Shown here in pieces: positions 1 to 8,783 of a DNA stretch of 64,000 bases. The DNA is from UBA1426 sp050953365 (GTDB lineage: Bacteria > Bacillota > Clostridia > Peptostreptococcales > Anaerovoracaceae), in contig JBMNMN010000011.1 in the NCBI GenBank assembly GCA_050953365.1, positions 1 to 64,000 on the forward strand. The letters are read 5' to 3'. How positions within the stretch are numbered: position 1 is the first letter of the stretch; every line of letters begins with the position of its first letter. The position numbers were made by a program, and so were the translations under genes. The notes below the pieces were generated by a model. The model saw nothing but the letters and a program-made list of their open reading frames with translations. It was not told the origin of the DNA and ran no database searches.

Positions 1-104
1 TAAAATATATTGAAAATCGACGGCGAACGTAGTATACTATTAATTCAGCATCGGCTACAGGGACAAACCCCTGTCCGAAAATGAGCTTTACATTGAACAA
101 AAGT

Positions 105-124
105 CTGTCCCCGCAGCGGGACAG
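105..124 (+). repeat. Short GGGACAG stem-loop upstream of gmk
   Basis: CTGTCCC (105-111) is followed by GGGACAG (118-124), a perfect 7-bp stem with a 6-base loop. A second imperfect hairpin with CAGGGACA and CCCCTGTC lies at 57-76. Both sit just before the gmk ribosome-binding site. The same GGGACA/TGTCCC core recurs in other intergenic regions of this window. No function is shown. Confidence 0.5.
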
Positions 125-146
125 AAAAGATAAGAAAGGAATGCAA

Positions 147-755
147 ATGTACAAAGGTTTGCTCTTCGTGGTTTCCGGACCTTCCGGTGCAGGAAAAGGT
201 ACTATATGCAGGAGATTGGCTGAAAAAAATGATATTTATCTGTCCGTGTCCATGACCACCAGAGCGCCGCGGCCGGGAGAAAAGGAAGGCGTAAACTATT
301 TCTTCACCACGGAAGAAGCATTCAAAACAGAAATAGAGCGTGGCGGTTTTCTGGAATATGCCAACGTTTACGGCAACTATTACGGAACTCCGAAACGCAT
401 GGTAGAAGATCAGCTGGCCATGGGAAGAGATGTAGTGTTGGAAATAGACATACAGGGGGCCATGCAGATCCGAAAAAATTATCCAAAGGGAATATTTATT
501 TTTATACTGCCTCCTTCTATGGCGGAGCTGCGGAAACGGATTACCGGACGAGGCTCTGAGACAGAGGAAGCTATCAACCTGCGGATGCGTGAAGCGCTAA
601 AAGAAGTGGCCTACATCGGTAAATACGATTACTGTGTTGTAAACGGCGAGTTGGAGGAAGCCGTCAATCGCGTTGGCGCAATTATAACGGCGGAGCATTC
701 CAGAGTATCTGAAGATATCTATGAATTGATCGAGCGATATAAAGAAGAGGTATAG
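147..755 (+). CDS. gmk: Guanylate kinase
   Basis: Cytoplasmic nucleoside monophosphate kinase that phosphorylates GMP to GDP with ATP. The P-loop GPSGAGKGT lies near the N-terminus, followed by the GMP-binding segment with TTRAPRPGE and GVNYFF, and the LEIDIQGA strand typical of the family. The 202 aa from the ATG at 147 match the usual length of about 200. I chose this start because AAGAAAGGA ends at 140, giving 6 bases of spacing; the ATG at 141 abuts the ribosome-binding site and an upstream in-frame ATG at 81 would add an atypical extension. rpoZ follows after 18 bases, the common Firmicutes gmk-rpoZ order. Confidence 0.96.
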   Translation: MYKGLLFVVSGPSGAGKGTICRRLAEKNDIYLSVSMTTRAPRPGEKEGVNYFFTTEEAFKTEIERGGFLEYANVYGNYYGTPKRMVEDQLAMGRDVVLEIDIQGAMQIRKNYPKGIFIFILPPSMAELRKRITGRGSETEEAINLRMREALKEVAYIGKYDYCVVNGELEEAVNRVGAIITAEHSRVSEDIYELIERYKEEV

Positions 756-773
756 GGAAAAGGAGGAGAAATT

Positions 774-965
774 ATGCTGGAACCATCTGTTAAATTAATG
801 AAAGAAAAAGCAGACAGCAGATATACGCTGGCAATGTTAGCGGCAAAGAGAGCGAGGGATATCATTGACGGAAAACCTGTGCTCATCGATATCGATATCG
901 ACAAGCCGGTAAGCATAGCCGTACATGAAATAGCGGAAGATCTGATTACCTATAAAAGAGGATAA
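774..965 (+). CDS. rpoZ: RNA polymerase omega subunit
   Basis: Small subunit of RNA polymerase that helps assemble and stabilise the beta-prime subunit. The 63-aa protein has the conserved core SRYTLAMLAAKRARDI and a C-terminal TYKRG end typical of short Firmicutes omega. GGAGG lies 6 bases upstream of the ATG. It directly follows gmk and is closed by a stem-loop terminator, so the two genes probably share one transcript. Confidence 0.93.
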   Translation: MLEPSVKLMKEKADSRYTLAMLAAKRARDIIDGKPVLIDIDIDKPVSIAVHEIAEDLITYKRG

Positions 966-975
966 TGCCGGTCCG

Positions 976-1006
976 AAAACCAACCTTGAAGGGTTGGTTT
1001 TTATTT
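976..1006 (+). terminator. Rho-independent terminator after rpoZ
   Basis: AAAACCAACC (976-985) pairs with GGTTGGTTTT (992-1001), followed by a T-rich stretch. It lies 10 bases past the rpoZ stop codon. Confidence 0.85.
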
Positions 1007-1108
1007 AGTGCAATTTTTGACAATTATAGGGCGTCTTATTTATGTAAGGCTGCGTGGATTTATTATTCCGAGCCGAAGAAACGCATCTTTGCATAAAGGA
1101 GGTTTCCC

Positions 1109-1492
1109 ATGGATAACATGGATAAGTTGAACGATGAAGCGAGCCATTTTGTGATAATAACCCGCAACAGTACAGAAAAGCTAAAGGCGGACGATATTTT
1201 ATACTTTGAAAGCGAAGGCAGAAAAGTCCATGTACATACAAAAGAACGGGTGATCAGCTTTAACGGAAGCATGGAACAGGTGAAGAAGAAGCTGGACAGA
1301 CGGTTTTGCAGCTGCCACGCCAGCTATGCGGTAAATCTGACTAAAGTGGTGCGTCTCGCAGGGTATACGGTGGAGATGGAAGGAGGCGCCATCCTGCCCA
1401 TTAGCCAGAGGAAACATGCGGAGACGAGATATCGCTATCATACCTACTTGAGAGAAAATTTTCCTTGCAATTTAGAGGATGATATAGTATAG
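1109..1492 (+). CDS. Stand-alone LytTR-type DNA-binding regulator
   Basis: Probable transcription factor consisting of little more than a LytTR DNA-binding domain (127 aa). Typical features are the strand DDILYFESEGRKVHVHT, the loop FNGSMEQV, and the C-terminal FCSCHASYAVNLTKV and ILPISQRKHAETRYRYH. No receiver domain is present, so it is not a classical response regulator; such short LytTR proteins may respond to a separate membrane partner, which I do not see here. AAAGGAGG precedes the ATG. It sits alone between two terminated housekeeping operons, and its target is unknown. Confidence 0.82.
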   Translation: MDNMDKLNDEASHFVIITRNSTEKLKADDILYFESEGRKVHVHTKERVISFNGSMEQVKKKLDRRFCSCHASYAVNLTKVVRLAGYTVEMEGGAILPISQRKHAETRYRYHTYLRENFPCNLEDDIV

Positions 1493-1533
1493 TATTTCAG
1501 GATCTGCGAAGAGCAAGATCCTAATAAAACACA

Positions 1534-1590
1534 CACCCTGCTGCTGCCAAGCCGGTGCCTGAAAAGGCTGTTTGGAAGGGGAACAGGGTG
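1534..1590 (+). promoter_or_regulatory. Candidate structured leader of rpsB
   Basis: CACCCTG (1534-1540) pairs perfectly with CAGGGTG (1584-1590), and inner segments such as CCAA with TTGG can extend a compound hairpin. It ends about 29 bases before rpsB. Ribosomal-protein operons are often autoregulated through leader structures, so an S2 binding site is possible. I cannot match it to a known class from sequence alone. Confidence 0.4.
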
Positions 1591-1618
1591 GAGGAATAAA
1601 ACCGGGAGGTATTAAACA

Positions 1619-2407
1619 ATGTCAATTATTTCAATGAAGCAACTGTTAGAGGCCGGTGTACATTTCGGTCACCAGACCAGGAGATGGAATCCCAAGATGG
1701 CTCCGTACATCTTTACGGAGAGAAACGGCATCTATATCATCGACCTGCAGAAAACCGTAAAGAAGATCGAAGAAGCTTACGCATTTATTAAAGAAGTGGC
1801 TGAGAGCGGAAAGCCGATCTTGTTCGTCGGTACTAAAAAGCAGGCTCAGGCAGCTATTGCGGATGAGGCCAAGAGATGCGGAATGTACTTTGTGAACGAG
1901 AGATGGCTGGGCGGAATGCTGACCAACTATAAGACCATTTCCAGCCGTATTGAGAGACTCAATGAGATCAGAGCCATGGAAACGGACGGCACCTTTGATG
2001 CGCTGACAAAGAAGGAAGTCCAGAAGTTGAGAAATGAAGCCGACAAGCTGGAGAAATTCCTCGGCGGCATTAAAGATATGAAGGGTATGCCCGGCGCCGT
2101 TTTTGTTGTAGATCCCAAGAAAGAGAAGATTGCAGTAAGAGAAGCCCGGATATTAGGAATACCCATTGTGGGCATCGTAGATACTAACTGTGATCCCGAT
2201 GATGTTGATTATTTGATCCCTGCAAACGATGATGCCATCCGGGCGGTTAAGCTCATTGCCGGAAAGATGGCGGATGCAGTCATTGAAGCGAAGCAGGGCG
2301 AATCCTTTGATGAAGGCGAACCCGAAGACAGTGAAGCGGATAACGGGGACCTTGCAGACGATGCAGAGGATGTAGACGATGCAGAGGATCTAGAGGATGA
2401 AGAGTAG
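1619..2407 (+). CDS. rpsB: 30S ribosomal protein S2
   Basis: Component of the small ribosomal subunit. The conserved core is clear: MKQLLEAGVHFGHQTRRWNPKM, NGIYIIDLQKT, FVGTKKQAQ, RWLGGMLTNYKTI and VDTNCDPD. At 262 aa it carries an unusual acidic tail of about 35 residues (roughly 228-262, almost only D, E, A and G) beyond the normal S2 fold. GGGAGG precedes the ATG. tsf follows 23 bases later, the classic rpsB-tsf operon. Confidence 0.98.
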   Translation: MSIISMKQLLEAGVHFGHQTRRWNPKMAPYIFTERNGIYIIDLQKTVKKIEEAYAFIKEVAESGKPILFVGTKKQAQAAIADEAKRCGMYFVNERWLGGMLTNYKTISSRIERLNEIRAMETDGTFDALTKKEVQKLRNEADKLEKFLGGIKDMKGMPGAVFVVDPKKEKIAVREARILGIPIVGIVDTNCDPDDVDYLIPANDDAIRAVKLIAGKMADAVIEAKQGESFDEGEPEDSEADNGDLADDAEDVDDAEDLEDEE

Positions 2408-2430
2408 TTTCTGGAAAGGAGATCGAGGAC

Positions 2431-3345
2431 ATGGCTGTTACCGCTAGTATGGTAAAAGAACTGCGCGAGAGAACCGGCGCAGGCATGATGGATTGCAAGA
2501 ACGTTCTGGTAGAGACGGATGGAGATATGGAAAAAGCCATCGAACTGCTCCGTGAAAAGGGGCTGGCAAAGGCGGCAAAGAAAGCCGGCAGAATTGCCTC
2601 CGAGGGCTTGGTAAACTTGGCTTTTGCTGAGGATGGCACCGCAGCGGCTGCAATCGAAGTCAACGCGGAGACGGATTTCGTTGCGAAAAACCAAGAGTTT
2701 GTCGATTTTGTCAAAACTTTATCCGATATGGTTTTGAAGAACGACGTGTCCGACATGGACGCCTTCATGGCTTTAAAATATCAGGATGAAGGAACCGTTA
2801 CGGACGCTCTTAACAACAAGATTTCAAAGATCGGCGAGAACATGAGCGTACGCAGATTTGTCAAATTGAATTCACCCGGAACCGTCTATGTGGGTTACGT
2901 TCATGGCGGCGGAAAGATCGGTGTCATCGTAGGATTAAAGACGGAAGCTTCAGTGGACGAAGTTACCGTACTGGGTAAGGATGTGGCCATGCAGGTGGCA
3001 TCTATGAGCCCCAGATACATCTCAGAAGAGGATGTGGATCCCGAATTCATCGAAAGCGAAAAGAAGATTCTGATCCAGCAGGCTCTCAACGAAGGCAAAC
3101 CCCAGGACATTGTAGAAAAAATGGTCATGGGAAGACTCAAAAAAGAGCTGAAAGAGACCTGTCTGTTGGAGCAGAAGTTCGTTAAGAACAACGACGTGAC
3201 GGTAGGACAGTATGTAGAGGAGTCCGCAAAAGCTTTAGGCAAGTCCGTCAAAGTGGTTGAGATGGTTCGCTACGAGGTAGGCGAAGGCATCGAGAAAAAA
3301 GAAGAAAATTTCGCAGAAGAAGTTGCAAAACAGATGAACAATTAA
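2431..3345 (+). CDS. tsf: Elongation factor Ts
   Basis: Nucleotide exchange factor that releases GDP from EF-Tu. The signature LRERTGAGMMDCKNVL (EF-Tu binding) lies in the N-terminal UBA-like domain, and EVNAETDFVAKN follows in the core. At 304 aa it has the usual two core subdomains. The ribosome-binding site is GGAAAGGAG. It forms an operon with rpsB and ends just before a strong terminator. Confidence 0.98.
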   Translation: MAVTASMVKELRERTGAGMMDCKNVLVETDGDMEKAIELLREKGLAKAAKKAGRIASEGLVNLAFAEDGTAAAAIEVNAETDFVAKNQEFVDFVKTLSDMVLKNDVSDMDAFMALKYQDEGTVTDALNNKISKIGENMSVRRFVKLNSPGTVYVGYVHGGGKIGVIVGLKTEASVDEVTVLGKDVAMQVASMSPRYISEEDVDPEFIESEKKILIQQALNEGKPQDIVEKMVMGRLKKELKETCLLEQKFVKNNDVTVGQYVEESAKALGKSVKVVEMVRYEVGEGIEKKEENFAEEVAKQMNN

Positions 3346-3366
3346 TAAATAACCTATGCTATAATG

Positions 3367-3395
3367 AAAAGGACACTTTGCACAGTGTCCTTTTA
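3367..3395 (+). terminator. Rho-independent terminator after tsf
   Basis: AAAAGGACACT (3367-3377) pairs with AGTGTCCTTTT (3384-3394), an 11-bp stem with a 6-base loop, directly followed by T-rich DNA. A second hairpin, GGCGTC (3405-3410) with GACGCC (3422-3427), lies in the pyrH leader. Confidence 0.9.
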
Positions 3396-3446
3396 TTAAA
3401 GGTGGGCGTCATTCTTCCATGGACGCCTGCGGATTGAGGAGGGACC

Positions 3447-4151
3447 ATGAAGCCGAAATACAAAAGAATCGTGCTCAAAATCAGCGGAGAAGCGCTAGCG
3501 GGCGAGAATCATTTCGGATTGAATGAAGATATGTTGAATACGGTTGCCCATCAGATTGGCAAAGTGGTTGAGATGGGCGTTCAGGTTGCGGTGGTTGTCG
3601 GCGGCGGCAACTTCTGGAGAGGAAGAACCAGCAAGAGCATGGACCGGGCTACAGCCGACTACATGGGAATGCTGGCCACCTGCATCAACGCACTGGCGCT
3701 GCAGGATTCTCTGGAATCAAAGGGTGTTCCTACACGGGTGCAGACGGCCATTGAGATGAAAGAGATCGCCGAACCCTATATTCGAAGGAGGGCAATGAGC
3801 CATCTTTCCAAGAATATTGTGGTCATATTCGCAGCGGGAACGGGCAATCCTTTCTTCTCTACCGATACGGCAGCGGCTCTGCGGGCTGCGGAGATCGAGG
3901 CGGATGTGATCCTGTTGGCCAAAAAAGTCGATGCGGTCTACGATGACGACCCACAGTTAAACAGTAATGCAAAGCCCTTTGACAGGCTGACACACATGGA
4001 TCTACTGAACAAAAACCTCGGAGTCATGGATTCCACCGCAGCGTCTCTGTGCATGGACAATCATATCCCCATCCACGTATTCAGCCTGAATGAGCAGGAT
4101 AACGTCATAAAGGCAATCTGCGGTGAAAAAATCGGCACAATCGTAGAATAA
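3447..4151 (+). CDS. pyrH: Uridylate (UMP) kinase
   Basis: Hexameric bacterial UMP kinase that makes UDP in pyrimidine metabolism; it belongs to the amino-acid kinase fold. Visible motifs are KISGEALAG, the glycine-rich VVGGGNFWRG, the UMP-binding DYMGMLAT and NPFFSTDTAAALRA. Its 234 aa match the family. GAGGAGG precedes the ATG. It opens a long operon pyrH-frr-small ORF-uppS-cdsA-dxr-rseP with very tight or overlapping junctions. Confidence 0.97.
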   Translation: MKPKYKRIVLKISGEALAGENHFGLNEDMLNTVAHQIGKVVEMGVQVAVVVGGGNFWRGRTSKSMDRATADYMGMLATCINALALQDSLESKGVPTRVQTAIEMKEIAEPYIRRRAMSHLSKNIVVIFAAGTGNPFFSTDTAAALRAAEIEADVILLAKKVDAVYDDDPQLNSNAKPFDRLTHMDLLNKNLGVMDSTAASLCMDNHIPIHVFSLNEQDNVIKAICGEKIGTIVE

Positions 4152-4175
4152 GATATATAAGAAGGAGGAATCGAC

Positions 4176-4730
4176 ATGAGTGACGTGATGACAATGCTCG
4201 ATGAGAAAATGGGAAAGACCAAAACAGTATTAAAAGAAGATCTCAACACCGTAAGGGCAGGGCGTGCAAATCCCGCTCTCTTGGATAAGATCATGGTGGA
4301 GTATTACGGTATGCCGACTCCTTTAAAGAATATATCGAATATTTCTGCGCCGGATCCCCGTACCTTGCAGATCGTTCCCTTCGATCCCAAATCCCTATCT
4401 GACATAGAGAAAGCAATTAACATAGCCAATCTGGGTATCAATCCGGCCAACGACGGCAAGTGTATCCGTTTATCCATTCCTCAAGTAACAGAAGAAAGAA
4501 GAAAAGAGCTATGCAAATTCGTTCGCAAGATGGGCGAAGAAGCGAAAGTTGCCGTTAGAAACTTGCGCCGTGAAGCCAACGATATGCTAAAGAAGGCAGA
4601 AAAGGCAGGCGAACTGACAGAAGATGATTTGAAGAAAGAGTTGGACCAGGTTCAAAAGAAAACGGATGCCTGCATCAAGGATATTGACGAGATTATTGAA
4701 GGCAAAGAAAAGGAGATAATGGAGGTCTGA
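4176..4730 (+). CDS. frr: Ribosome recycling factor
   Basis: Splits post-termination ribosomes together with EF-G. The 184-aa protein shows the family signature DLNTVRAGRANPALLDKI near the N-terminus, YYGMPTPLKNISNIS, and the C-terminal coiled region KFVRKMGEEAKVAVRN. AAGGAGG precedes the ATG. Its TGA stop overlaps the ATG of the next small gene. Confidence 0.97.
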   Translation: MSDVMTMLDEKMGKTKTVLKEDLNTVRAGRANPALLDKIMVEYYGMPTPLKNISNISAPDPRTLQIVPFDPKSLSDIEKAINIANLGINPANDGKCIRLSIPQVTEERRKELCKFVRKMGEEAKVAVRNLRREANDMLKKAEKAGELTEDDLKKELDQVQKKTDACIKDIDEIIEGKEKEIMEV

Positions 4731-4924
4731 TGTTGGACCTGCTTGGATTGGACGCGGAGAAGGCCTTAGAGGTTCTCTCCGGCAAAGGGTTATCCTGGGA
4801 GACGGTAATAACCGAACCTCCACGGAAGTCCTTGGATACCGGCTGCTTGAAGGTGATCAAGCAAGAGCTTATTGAAGGCGCGTATCGTTTGACCTTATGC
4901 AAAGTGCCGGATGATTTCAGATAA
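4730..4924 (+). CDS. Small protein of unknown function, coupled to frr
   Basis: A 64-aa ORF whose ATG overlaps the frr stop (TGATG), suggesting translational coupling. The sequence contains LSWETVITEPPRKSLDTG and a mixed basic C-terminal part; there is no signal peptide or membrane segment. I do not recognise the family. Its place between frr and uppS with no gap argues that it is a real gene. The role is unknown. Confidence 0.65.
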   Translation: MLDLLGLDAEKALEVLSGKGLSWETVITEPPRKSLDTGCLKVIKQELIEGAYRLTLCKVPDDFR

Positions 4925-4982
4925 ATCAGGAATTACGAGAGGGGCGGAAAGGCAAAAACCGTCTCTTTCTGTCAAAGGAGAT

Positions 4983-5699
4983 ATGCAGTTGGAGCATGCA
5001 AAGATTCCCGGCCATGTAGCCATCGTTATGGACGGCAACGGCCGCTGGGCAGAGAAGAGAAACCTTCCCCGGCTTGCGGGGCATAATGCGGGCATGAAAG
5101 CTTTAAAAGAGATTGTAAAGCGTTCATCCACCTTGGGTGTCAAACATTTGACCGTTTATGCCTTCTCAACGGAAAACTGGAAAAGACCCAGCGATGAGGT
5201 AGGGGGAATTTTTAAAATTCTCGTATACTATGTGGACAAGGAGCTTGCGGAGTTGCATGCCAACAATGTCAAAGTCAGCGTACTGGGAGACTATAGGAAG
5301 CTGCCCAAAGATGCCGTAGCCAAGCTGGAAGAGGCCTTGGAAAAGACAAAGAACAATACGGGCCTTCAGTTTCATATCGCCTTAAATTACGGAAGCCGGG
5401 ACGAAATCCTTCAGGCTGCCATCGCCATGGCAAAGGATGCCGTGGCGGGAAGGATCGCGCCGGAAGACATGACGGAAGAAATGCTGTCACAATATCTGTT
5501 CACGAAGGATATACCGGATCCGGATCTGGTTATTCGAACAAGCGGAGAAAAACGGCTTTCCAATTTCCTGCTTTGGCAAAGCGCATATAGTGAGTTCGTA
5601 TTCTGCGATGCCTATTGGCCCGATTTTACGCCGGAGCGATACGAGGAAGCCATTGCGGAATACGCGGGAAGGGTTCGTCGCTTTGGAGGGGTCAAATGA
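4983..5699 (+). CDS. uppS: Undecaprenyl diphosphate synthase
   Basis: Cis-prenyltransferase that makes the C55 carrier for cell-wall polymers from FPP and IPP. Motifs are IPGHVAIVMDGNGRWA at the start (catalytic Asp), HNAGMKAL, TVYAFSTENWKR and the C-terminal DPDLVIRTSGEKRLSNFLLWQSAYSE. I placed the start at ATG 4983 (238 aa); AAAGGAG ends at 4980, so TTG 4989, with better spacing, is an alternative. An in-frame ATG at 4911 lacks a good ribosome-binding site and overlaps the upstream gene. Confidence 0.96.
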   Translation: MQLEHAKIPGHVAIVMDGNGRWAEKRNLPRLAGHNAGMKALKEIVKRSSTLGVKHLTVYAFSTENWKRPSDEVGGIFKILVYYVDKELAELHANNVKVSVLGDYRKLPKDAVAKLEEALEKTKNNTGLQFHIALNYGSRDEILQAAIAMAKDAVAGRIAPEDMTEEMLSQYLFTKDIPDPDLVIRTSGEKRLSNFLLWQSAYSEFVFCDAYWPDFTPERYEEAIAEYAGRVRRFGGVK

Positions 5700-6475
5700 A
5701 GACCAGAATACTATCGGGTATAATTTTATTGCCTTTATTGGCGGTTATATATTTTCGAGGGCCCTTGCTCTGGGCGGCGGGCTTTTTTATTGCATTGGCG
5801 GGAGTAAGCGAGTTTTACAGAGGTTTTAAGCAGATAGACATCCATCCCAGCCGCTGGATCGGTTGGATTTCCGCCGCTGCCCTGTATGGGTTGGCCATAT
5901 TTGGTAATGGGCTTCACATGTTTTTGCTTTGGTTTTTTGCCGTTGTCGCGCTAAGTCTTCTCTACCTTTTTAAGATCGAGGAAAGGCAGTTGGCCGACGG
6001 TATGGCTACGATTCTGGGCGTTTTTTATGTGGTGTTTTTCTCTTTTCACGTGGTACTCATCGACCAAACGGGCCTGGGACACCTGCTCTGGCTGGTGGTG
6101 CTCACAGCCTTCGGAACGGATATCATGGCCTATTTCACAGGCTACTTTTTCGGAAAGCACAAGCTCTGCCCAAAAATCAGCCCCAAAAAAACCATTGAAG
6201 GCGCCATTGGGGGCATTGCAGGCAGCGTGATTTTATGTATGCTTTTCGGGTATCTATTATCTGAGGAGCCCATCATACACTTTATCCTTATAGGATTTTT
6301 CGGCAGCATCGTTGCCCAGGCGGGAGATCTGACGGCGTCGATTTTCAAGCGAAAAATGGGCATCAAGGATTACGGCAACCTGATACCGGGGCACGGGGGA
6401 ATACTGGACCGTTTTGACAGCGTGTTATTTACTGCGCCTTTTGTGTATTATTATATAATGTTGGTAATATTCTAA
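5696..6475 (+). CDS. cdsA: Phosphatidate cytidylyltransferase
   Basis: Membrane enzyme that converts phosphatidic acid and CTP to CDP-diacylglycerol, the precursor of anionic phospholipids. The 259-aa protein has about seven hydrophobic segments and the C-terminal CDS signature with SPKKTIEGAIGG, KRKMGIKDYGNLIPGHGGILDRFDS. The ATG at 5696 overlaps the uppS stop (ATGA) and is preceded by TGGAGGGG. Its TAA stop overlaps the dxr ATG. Confidence 0.95.
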   Translation: MKTRILSGIILLPLLAVIYFRGPLLWAAGFFIALAGVSEFYRGFKQIDIHPSRWIGWISAAALYGLAIFGNGLHMFLLWFFAVVALSLLYLFKIEERQLADGMATILGVFYVVFFSFHVVLIDQTGLGHLLWLVVLTAFGTDIMAYFTGYFFGKHKLCPKISPKKTIEGAIGGIAGSVILCMLFGYLLSEEPIIHFILIGFFGSIVAQAGDLTASIFKRKMGIKDYGNLIPGHGGILDRFDSVLFTAPFVYYYIMLVIF

Positions 6476-7614
6476 TGAAGAAGATCGCAATATTGGGCTC
6501 CACGGGTTCCATCGGTACCCAGGCCCTTGATATCGTAAGTAAAAATTTGGACCGGTTTCGGATTTCAGCCCTGACCTGCGGAAGACAAAAGGATCTGCTT
6601 GCAGAGCAGATTCGGGAGTTTCAACCGGAAACAGTCTGCGTGGAACAAGAAAAAGATGCTTTAAGTCTAAAAAGAGAGTTCCCGAAGACAGAGATCCTAT
6701 GGGGAAAAGAAGGCTTGAAACAGACTGCCGCCTTTGCCGACTGTGATATGGTCCTGAATGCATTGGTGGGTATGCGCGGTCTGGAGCCCACACTTTCTGC
6801 CATCCATGCAGGCAGAGATATTGCTCTGGCCAATAAGGAAACCCTGGTAGCCGGCGGAGAAATTGTCATGAAAGCGGTGTCGGAAAAGGCAGTCCGGCTT
6901 ATACCTGTGGACAGTGAACACAGCGCCATCTTTCAAGCGCTTCAAGGAAACGAAGACCAGAGGATTCGCCGTATAATCCTTACGGCATCGGGAGGCCCCT
7001 TCAGAGGGTATTCGCTTTCGCAGCTTCGCCAGGTTACACTGGAACAGGCCTTAAAGCACCCAAACTGGAGCATGGGCAACAAGATTACCATCGATTCCGC
7101 TACTATGATGAACAAGGGACTTGAGGTCATTGAAGCCAGGTGGCTTTTCGATGTGGATCCGGAAATCATTCAGGTAGTTGTTCATCGGGAGAGCATTATA
7201 CACTCTATGGTGGAATTTATGGATCATTCCATTCTGGCTCAATTGGGAATGCCCGATATGAAAGTCCCCATCGGTTATGCTTTTGCCTATCCCGACAGGT
7301 TGGAAAACGACTGTGAGGGAGTGGACTTTTTCAGGCTGGGTCAGCTTCACTTTGAACCGGTGGATACACAGGTATTCCGATGTCTCGGATTGGCCTATGA
7401 AGCATTGAAGTCGGGAGGAAGCTACCCCGTAGTGCTGAATGCGGCAAACGAAGTAATGGTCCAGAAGTTTTTGGAGAAGAAGATAGATTTCATCGAAATC
7501 CAGAATGCTGTTGAGAAAGCGCTGGAAGAGCATGTGCCGATATTTGACATGACTTTGGAGGATATCTTAGAAGTCGATAAGGGAATTAGAGAGAGGTTAT
7601 CTTCATGGGAGTAA
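6475..7614 (+). CDS. dxr: 1-deoxy-D-xylulose 5-phosphate reductoisomerase
   Basis: First committed enzyme of the MEP isoprenoid pathway (DXP to MEP with NADPH). Visible are the NADPH-binding GSTGSIGTQALDI, LANKETLVAGG, the metal and substrate site PVDSEHSAIFQ, and ASGGPFRG and HPNWSMGNKITIDSATMMNKGLE. The length of 379 aa is normal. Together with ispG downstream it supplies IPP for uppS, which explains the clustering. Confidence 0.97.
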   Translation: MKKIAILGSTGSIGTQALDIVSKNLDRFRISALTCGRQKDLLAEQIREFQPETVCVEQEKDALSLKREFPKTEILWGKEGLKQTAAFADCDMVLNALVGMRGLEPTLSAIHAGRDIALANKETLVAGGEIVMKAVSEKAVRLIPVDSEHSAIFQALQGNEDQRIRRIILTASGGPFRGYSLSQLRQVTLEQALKHPNWSMGNKITIDSATMMNKGLEVIEARWLFDVDPEIIQVVVHRESIIHSMVEFMDHSILAQLGMPDMKVPIGYAFAYPDRLENDCEGVDFFRLGQLHFEPVDTQVFRCLGLAYEALKSGGSYPVVLNAANEVMVQKFLEKKIDFIEIQNAVEKALEEHVPIFDMTLEDILEVDKGIRERLSSWE

Positions 7615-8612
7615 CGATAATTTACGCAATCGTAATATTTTGTCTGCTGATCTTTGTTCATGAGTTTGGGCACTTTGCAGCGGCCAAATCCGTGGGCATC
7701 CGTGTCAACGAATTTGCCATGGGAATGGGTCCTGTATTGATCCGGTTCGGCCGGGGCGAGACCCAATACTCCCTTCGAGCTTTTCCCATCGGCGGCTTTG
7801 TGAGCATGGAGGGTGAAGATGAGGACTCGGATGATCCGAGGGCTTTCAATCGAAAGTCGCTCTGGCAGCGCGCTCTGGTTATAGTAGCCGGTTCTTTCAT
7901 GAATCTCGTTACTACCGTGATACTTATCACCATTCTCGCGCTGGTCATCGGAATGACCAGCAATGTGATCGACCAGGTGACGGCAGGGTATCCGGCGGAA
8001 GCGGCAGGTCTAAAGGCCGGTGACAGGATTGTGCAGATAAACGAAACAAAAGTGGACAGCTGGAGCGATGTTACCGGGACGTTGGCAAAAAGCGAAGGCG
8101 ATAAAGTCACCATCCTGGTGGAGAGGGACGGCAAACAAGTTGCTCTTGTAACCGGCGTCCTTATCAATGAAGAGGGTAGAAGGGTCATCGGAATCACTTC
8201 CAGGCTGGAACACTCGTTGATCAAATCCATTGAGGCGGGAGTAGTCAGCACGTGGGATTTGACGGTGGAGATGTTCCGATTCCTCAAGCTGCTTTTTACA
8301 GGGGGCGGTTCCATGAATGATCTGGTGGGCCCCGTGGGTATCGTAAGCATAATCAACGAACAGGCAAAGATGGGATTGTTCTATATCGTAAACTTAACAG
8401 CTCTCATCAGTCTGAATTTGGCTATCGTCAACATGTTACCCTTCCCTGCGCTGGACGGGGGGCGGCTTTTGTTCCTTGTAATCCGTCAGATAACTGGAAA
8501 AAGGATTACCGATGCCATGGAGTCGAAAATACACTTTGCCGGACTCATGCTGCTCTTTGCACTGATGATTTATCTTGTAGTGCAGGACGTGGACCGCTTC
8601 ATACTAAACTAA
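7605..8612 (+). CDS. rseP: Site-2 membrane zinc metalloprotease RseP-type
   Basis: Intramembrane protease that cuts membrane-bound regulators or signal-peptide remnants. HEFGH in the first membrane segment provides the zinc site, NMLPFPALDGGRL in the third carries the third ligand, and a PDZ domain lies between (about residues 105-190, with YPAEAAGLKAGDRI). The 335-aa length is normal. The start overlaps the last codons of dxr. Likely substrates, such as anti-sigma factors, cannot be told from sequence. Confidence 0.93.
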   Translation: MGVTIIYAIVIFCLLIFVHEFGHFAAAKSVGIRVNEFAMGMGPVLIRFGRGETQYSLRAFPIGGFVSMEGEDEDSDDPRAFNRKSLWQRALVIVAGSFMNLVTTVILITILALVIGMTSNVIDQVTAGYPAEAAGLKAGDRIVQINETKVDSWSDVTGTLAKSEGDKVTILVERDGKQVALVTGVLINEEGRRVIGITSRLEHSLIKSIEAGVVSTWDLTVEMFRFLKLLFTGGGSMNDLVGPVGIVSIINEQAKMGLFYIVNLTALISLNLAIVNMLPFPALDGGRLLFLVIRQITGKRITDAMESKIHFAGLMLLFALMIYLVVQDVDRFILN

Positions 8613-8704
8613 AATTGTAATACATTGTTTTGGAGCGTAACCCTCTAAAACATGGGCGAATCTACGTACAACCTGAAAATTTGCACAATCATAGCGAGGA
8701 AATA

Positions 8705-8757
8705 TAAAATGCGTTTCAAAGAAACACATTTTATCGGACAGATTGGAATGCTATAAT
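8705..8757 (+). promoter_or_regulatory. Hairpin and possible promoter before ispG
   Basis: TAAAATG-C-GTTTC (8705-8717) and GAAAC-A-CATTTTA (8721-8733) form an inverted repeat with one mismatch. A TATAAT box follows at 8752-8757, with no good -35 at normal spacing. The repeat may be an operator or a weak terminator of the preceding operon. Confidence 0.35.
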
Positions 8758-8783
8758 TGCAGTTAAGATAGACGAGGAATGCG

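Noticed and set aside
1..56. End of an upstream gene before gmk
   Set aside because: A regulator gene often precedes gmk in Clostridia, but too little sequence is present to recognise any coding frame.
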